Shown here piece by piece: positions 61,171 to 64,000 of a DNA stretch of 64,000 nucleotides. The position numbers were made by a program, and so were the translations under genes. The stretch is from assembly GCF_900102685.1 (NCBI RefSeq), contig NZ_FMZA01000010.1:62001-126000 (forward strand), read 5' to 3'. Under the pieces are notes generated by a model that saw only the letters and a program-made list of their open reading frames with translations, had not been told where the DNA came from and searched no databases. Within the stretch, counting starts at the first letter, position 1. Each line of letters starts with the position of its first letter. This stretch comes from Melghirimyces thermohalophilus. GTDB taxonomy: Bacteria > Bacillota > Bacilli > Thermoactinomycetales > DSM-45169.

Positions 61171-62424
61171 CATTTGGGTCGCTGCATGTTTGCCTGCGGT
61201 GTAACCGGTACTGAAGGCGGCCGTGATATTGTAACCGCCGGTGTAGCCATGAATATCCAGAATCTCCCCTGCAAAATAGAGTCCATTCTTTCGCTTCGAT
61301 TCCATCGTTTTAGGCACGATTTCTTTCAAGTGTACGCCGCCTCCAGTGACAAATGCTTTTTCGATGGAGAGCGTGCCGTTGACGTGAACAGGGAACTCCT
61401 TCAGCAGTCGACATAGTTCCAACCAGGAACTTTTGGCTATGTGGGCCTTTGGCGTCTGCAGGGCAATGCCGGCCTGTTCGAGCAAGAGGGGGGGCGCTCG
61501 GTCGGGAAGATGCTCCTTAAGGAGATTTTTTACCGATTTTTTCGGTTGTTTCTCCCACTCCTTCCACAGGCGGTTCCGCAGCGCCTCCACGTTTTCCTCC
61601 GGAAACCAGTCCAGCTCCAATCGCACCCGATTCACCGGAAACTTCTTCAGGATTTTCACCACGAACTGACTGCAGCGAAGGGCGATCGGACCGGACAAAC
61701 CGAAATGAGTAAATAGCATATCCCCGGTGTGTTCCGCCAATTTTTTGCCTTTGGGGTTGTATACGGTGAGGCGGACTCCGCGGAGGGAGAGGCCTTGCAA
61801 GGAACGATTTTCAATAAAAGGTTCATCGGAGGTAAGCGGTACTTCCGTGGGAAAAAGCTCCGTCACGGTATGTCCGGCCGCTATTGCCCAGGCATAGCCG
61901 TCCCCTGTGGAACCGGTATGGGGGACGGATTTCCCGCCGACCGCAATCACCACCGCCCTACAGGGGATCGTTTCCCCACCTGCCAGTCGCACGCCGGTCA
62001 CTCGATCCTTGTTCATCGACAACCCATGGACCGGGGTATGGACACGAATATTCACCCCCAGTTGACGGATGCGCCGGAGCAACGCTTCCACCACGCTGTT
62101 GGCGTCGTTGGAAACTGGAAACATCCGGCCGTTATCTTCTTCCTTCAGTTGGACGCCCAGCTCTTCGAAAAACGCGATAATATCTCGATTGTTAAAGGTG
62201 GAGAAGGGACTGTATAAAAATCGCCCATTGCCGGGAATGTGGCGAATGATTTCCTCTGTAGACACGTTGTTGGTAACATTGCAACGGCCGCCGCCGGATA
62301 TGGCCAATTTACGCCCCAGTTTGTCCCCTTTGTCCAGAAGGAGTACCCGGGCGCCGTGTTCCGCCGCAGCTGCTGCCGCCATCAGACCGGCGGGGCCGCC
62401 TCCGATCACGATCACATCATCCAT
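61168..62424 (-). CDS. HI0933/YhiN-family FAD-dependent oxidoreductase
   Basis: 418 residues. N-terminal dinucleotide motif [21 protein letters not shown], the family-specific [16 protein letters not shown], and C-terminal [19 protein letters not shown]. Homologue of Bacillus YtfP. Flavoprotein of unsettled substrate; related BaiN enzymes reduce enoyl steroid-type substrates. It is convergent with the Rdx-family gene. Confidence 0.93.
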   Translation of the reverse strand: MDDVIVIGGGPAGLMAAAAAAEHGARVLLLDKGDKLGRKLAISGGGRCNVTNNVSTEEIIRHIPGNGRFLYSPFSTFNNRDIIAFFEELGVQLKEEDNGRMFPVSNDANSVVEALLRRIRQLGVNIRVHTPVHGLSMNKDRVTGVRLAGGETIPCRAVVIAVGGKSVPHTGSTGDGYAWAIAAGHTVTELFPTEVPLTSDEPFIENRSLQGLSLRGVRLTVYNPKGKKLAEHTGDMLFTHFGLSGPIALRCSQFVVKILKKFPVNRVRLELDWFPEENVEALRNRLWKEWEKQPKKSVKNLLKEHLPDRAPPLLLEQAGIALQTPKAHIAKSSWLELCRLLKEFPVHVNGTLSIEKAFVTGGGVHLKEIVPKTMESKRKNGLYFAGEILDIHGYTGGYNITAAFSTGYTAGKHAATQM

Positions 62425-62553
62425 GGGTCCATCTCCTTTATAGTTCGGTGCAACACGTTTCTTATCATACCCGAATCATCATCGAGGTGGCGATCCCTTT
62501 CATGTTTTTTTCCTTCGGAGAGAATACTGAAGGAGATGAAAGGCGGTGATGAG

Positions 62554-64000
62554 ATGGCGGATGAAAAGCAAGATGCGGATTGGAAAAAAATGAAGGTGGA
62601 TCCCTCCCTGGATAAAAACATGGAGGTATTGGACCGTGTGCTGGGGCTGGGGAAGAGCTTTGATATCATGAAGCGGGAATTACATTATGCGGGGAAAAGA
62701 TTTGCCCTTTATTTTGTGGACGGTTTTGCCAAGGATGACATCCTCAATTGGATCATGGCTCATCTCAGTCAGTTGGATCGGGGCGATCTGACGCCAAATA
62801 CCATCAAAAAGCTGTTAGAGACCCATATCGGCTATATTGAAATGGAGACCGAAAATAAACTGGACAAGCTGGTGACCAAAGTGCTGTCCGGTCCCCTGGT
62901 CCTGCTGGTGGACGGAGAAGAGACGGCGATCGTCATCGATGCCCGGACCTATCCCGTCCGCAGTCCCGAAGAGCCGGATACCGAACGGGTGGTCCGCGGC
63001 TCCCGGGACGGCTTTGTGGAAACGATCATTTTTAACACGGCTTTGACCCGGCGCCGTCTGCGGGACCCTTCTTTGCGGATGGAGTATCACGAAGTGGGCA
63101 AACGATCCAAAACGGATATCGCCATCGGTTATCTGGAGGACGTTGCCGATCCGGATCTGGTGGAAAGCTTACGCAACTCGTTGAAAGAAGTGAAAACAGA
63201 CGGGTTGCCCATGGCGGAAAAAACATTGGAAGAATATATCTTCGGGCATAATTGGAATCCCTATCCCATGGTTCGGTACACAGAGCGTCCTGATGTGGCG
63301 GCGACTCACTTGTTGGAAGGGCATGTGCTGATTTATGTGGATACTTCCCCAAGTGTGATGATCACTCCCACGACCTTTTTCCATCATGTGCAACATGCGG
63401 AAGAGTACCGGCAAAAGCCAGCGGTGGGAGCGATGCTCCGCTGGATTCGGTTTATCGCCATTTTGACGGCCCTGTTTGTGCTCCCCCTCTGGTATCTGGC
63501 CGTGGTTCAGCCGGAACTGCTGCCCAAGACGCTGGATTTTATCGGGCCGAAAAAGCCGGGGCATATTCCGATCTTTTTGCAGGTGATTATCGCTGAGCTG
63601 GGTGTGGAGATCCTCAGGATGGCTTCGATCCATACGCCGGCCCCGCTGGCGACGGCATTGGGTCTGATCGCAGCCATTTTGCTGGGGGAAATCGCGGTCA
63701 ATGTGGGGTTATTTAACGCGGAAGTGATTCTGTATCTGGCGGCGGCGGTGGTCGGCACCTACGCTACTCCGAGCTACGAATTGGGGCTGGCCAACCGGAT
63801 ATTCCGGATCATCTTCCTGACGCTGACTGCTTTATTTAAAGTTTGGGGGCTTCTCATCGGGGTGCTAGTCTGGTTTATCATGCTGGCCAACACCCGACCG
63901 CTCAAAATGCCTTATTTGTGGCCGCTGATCCCCTTCAACGGAAAAGCGTTGAAGGATGTGCTGATCCGTTCTCCGATGCCGCTCAAAACCAAGCGGCCCA
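62554..64000 (+). CDS. spoVAF: GerA-type spore protein SpoVAF-like (3' end outside window)
   Basis: 482 codons visible, open at the right edge. The soluble N-terminal part (about 1-290) has GSRDGFVETIIFNTALTRRRL and LRMEYHEVGKRSKTDIAI, then the membrane domain with SIHTPAPLATALGLIAA and GTYATPSYELGLANR. This matches the GerA A-subunit family and its SpoVAF branch. Inner spore membrane protein linked to germination. TCATG (62500-62504), then AATACTG 18 bp later, may be a sigma-G promoter. An earlier ATG at 62536 abuts its Shine-Dalgarno and is less likely. Confidence 0.88.
   Translation, partial: MADEKQDADWKKMKVDPSLDKNMEVLDRVLGLGKSFDIMKRELHYAGKRFALYFVDGFAKDDILNWIMAHLSQLDRGDLTPNTIKKLLETHIGYIEMETENKLDKLVTKVLSGPLVLLVDGEETAIVIDARTYPVRSPEEPDTERVVRGSRDGFVETIIFNTALTRRRLRDPSLRMEYHEVGKRSKTDIAIGYLEDVADPDLVESLRNSLKEVKTDGLPMAEKTLEEYIFGHNWNPYPMVRYTERPDVAATHLLEGHVLIYVDTSPSVMITPTTFFHHVQHAEEYRQKPAVGAMLRWIRFIAILTALFVLPLWYLAVVQPELLPKTLDFIGPKKPGHIPIFLQVIIAELGVEILRMASIHTPAPLATALGLIAAILLGEIAVNVGLFNAEVILYLAAAVVGTYATPSYELGLANRIFRIIFLTLTALFKVWGLLIGVLVWFIMLANTRPLKMPYLWPLIPFNGKALKDVLIRSPMPLKTKRP

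Overview
The window is chromosomal DNA from a moderately GC-rich, endospore-forming Gram-positive bacterium. Gene order follows the Bacillus chromosome in two blocks: polA-mutM-coaE-gapB-nrdR-dnaB-dnaI-ytxC-thrS-infC-rpmI-rplT, and the M42 peptidase-sspI-ysgA-pheS-pheT-zapA-cvpA-polX-mutS2 block. GC content, spore genes (ytxC, sspI, sleB, spoVAF) and protein sequences suggest a Thermoactinomycetaceae-like member of the Bacillales. That placement is inference from gene order and sequence feel, not from a database search.

Layout. 1-7.3 kb: end of polA, DNA repair, CoA synthesis, gluconeogenic gapB behind a promoter with two CcpN-type boxes, nrdR, an intergenic region with a structured RNA, and the primosome genes dnaB-dnaI. 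7.3-13.8 kb: three tRNA genes (Phe, Gly, Leu), a membrane hydrolase, a lipoprotein nuclease, ytxC, then T-box-thrS and the infC-rpmI-rplT operon with an attenuator leader and an AUU start. 13.8-17.4 kb: a DUF4395 protein, an MFS exporter frameshifted in a G7 tract, and a bile-acid-type symporter. 17.5-26 kb: branched-chain amino acid synthesis, ilvD then ilvBNC-leuAB. The second unit sits behind a ykkC-family riboswitch with its own terminator, followed by a leucine T-box. 26-33 kb: small membrane peptides, an acyl-CoA ligase, a DJ-1/PfpI protein, an NhaC antiporter, a hypothetical protein, and about 650 nt without genes that looks like one large structured RNA.

33-41 kb is a catabolic cluster: ACAD11-like acyl-CoA dehydrogenase, ComB-type phosphatase, APH-type kinase, a PaaG-like isomerase, SDR, two MaoC-fold hydratases, a PAS sigma-54 activator and a second SDR. 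A near-consensus sigma-L (sigma-54) promoter lies just upstream of the first gene. The gene set resembles the kinase/ACAD route for 4-hydroxyacyl-CoA (levulinate-type) degradation. 41-44 kb: GrpB-like protein and thiDE behind a TPP riboswitch. 44-58 kb: small spore-type proteins, M42 aminopeptidase, SspI, a KtrA-type K+ channel regulator, rRNA methyltransferase, T-box-pheST, zapA, cvpA, polX, sleB, mutS2. 58-64 kb: NfeD-like protein, an RsmF-type methyltransferase, a SelW/Rdx-family gene whose CxxC motif reads CxxU through an in-frame TGA, a YhiN-type flavoprotein and the start of spoVAF.

The signals most worth follow-up are the candidate selenoprotein (60884-61135), the tandem ykckC-type riboswitch plus T-box (19324-19850; ykkC family), the large structured RNA (about 32224-32870), and the sigma-L-controlled kinase/dehydrogenase cluster.
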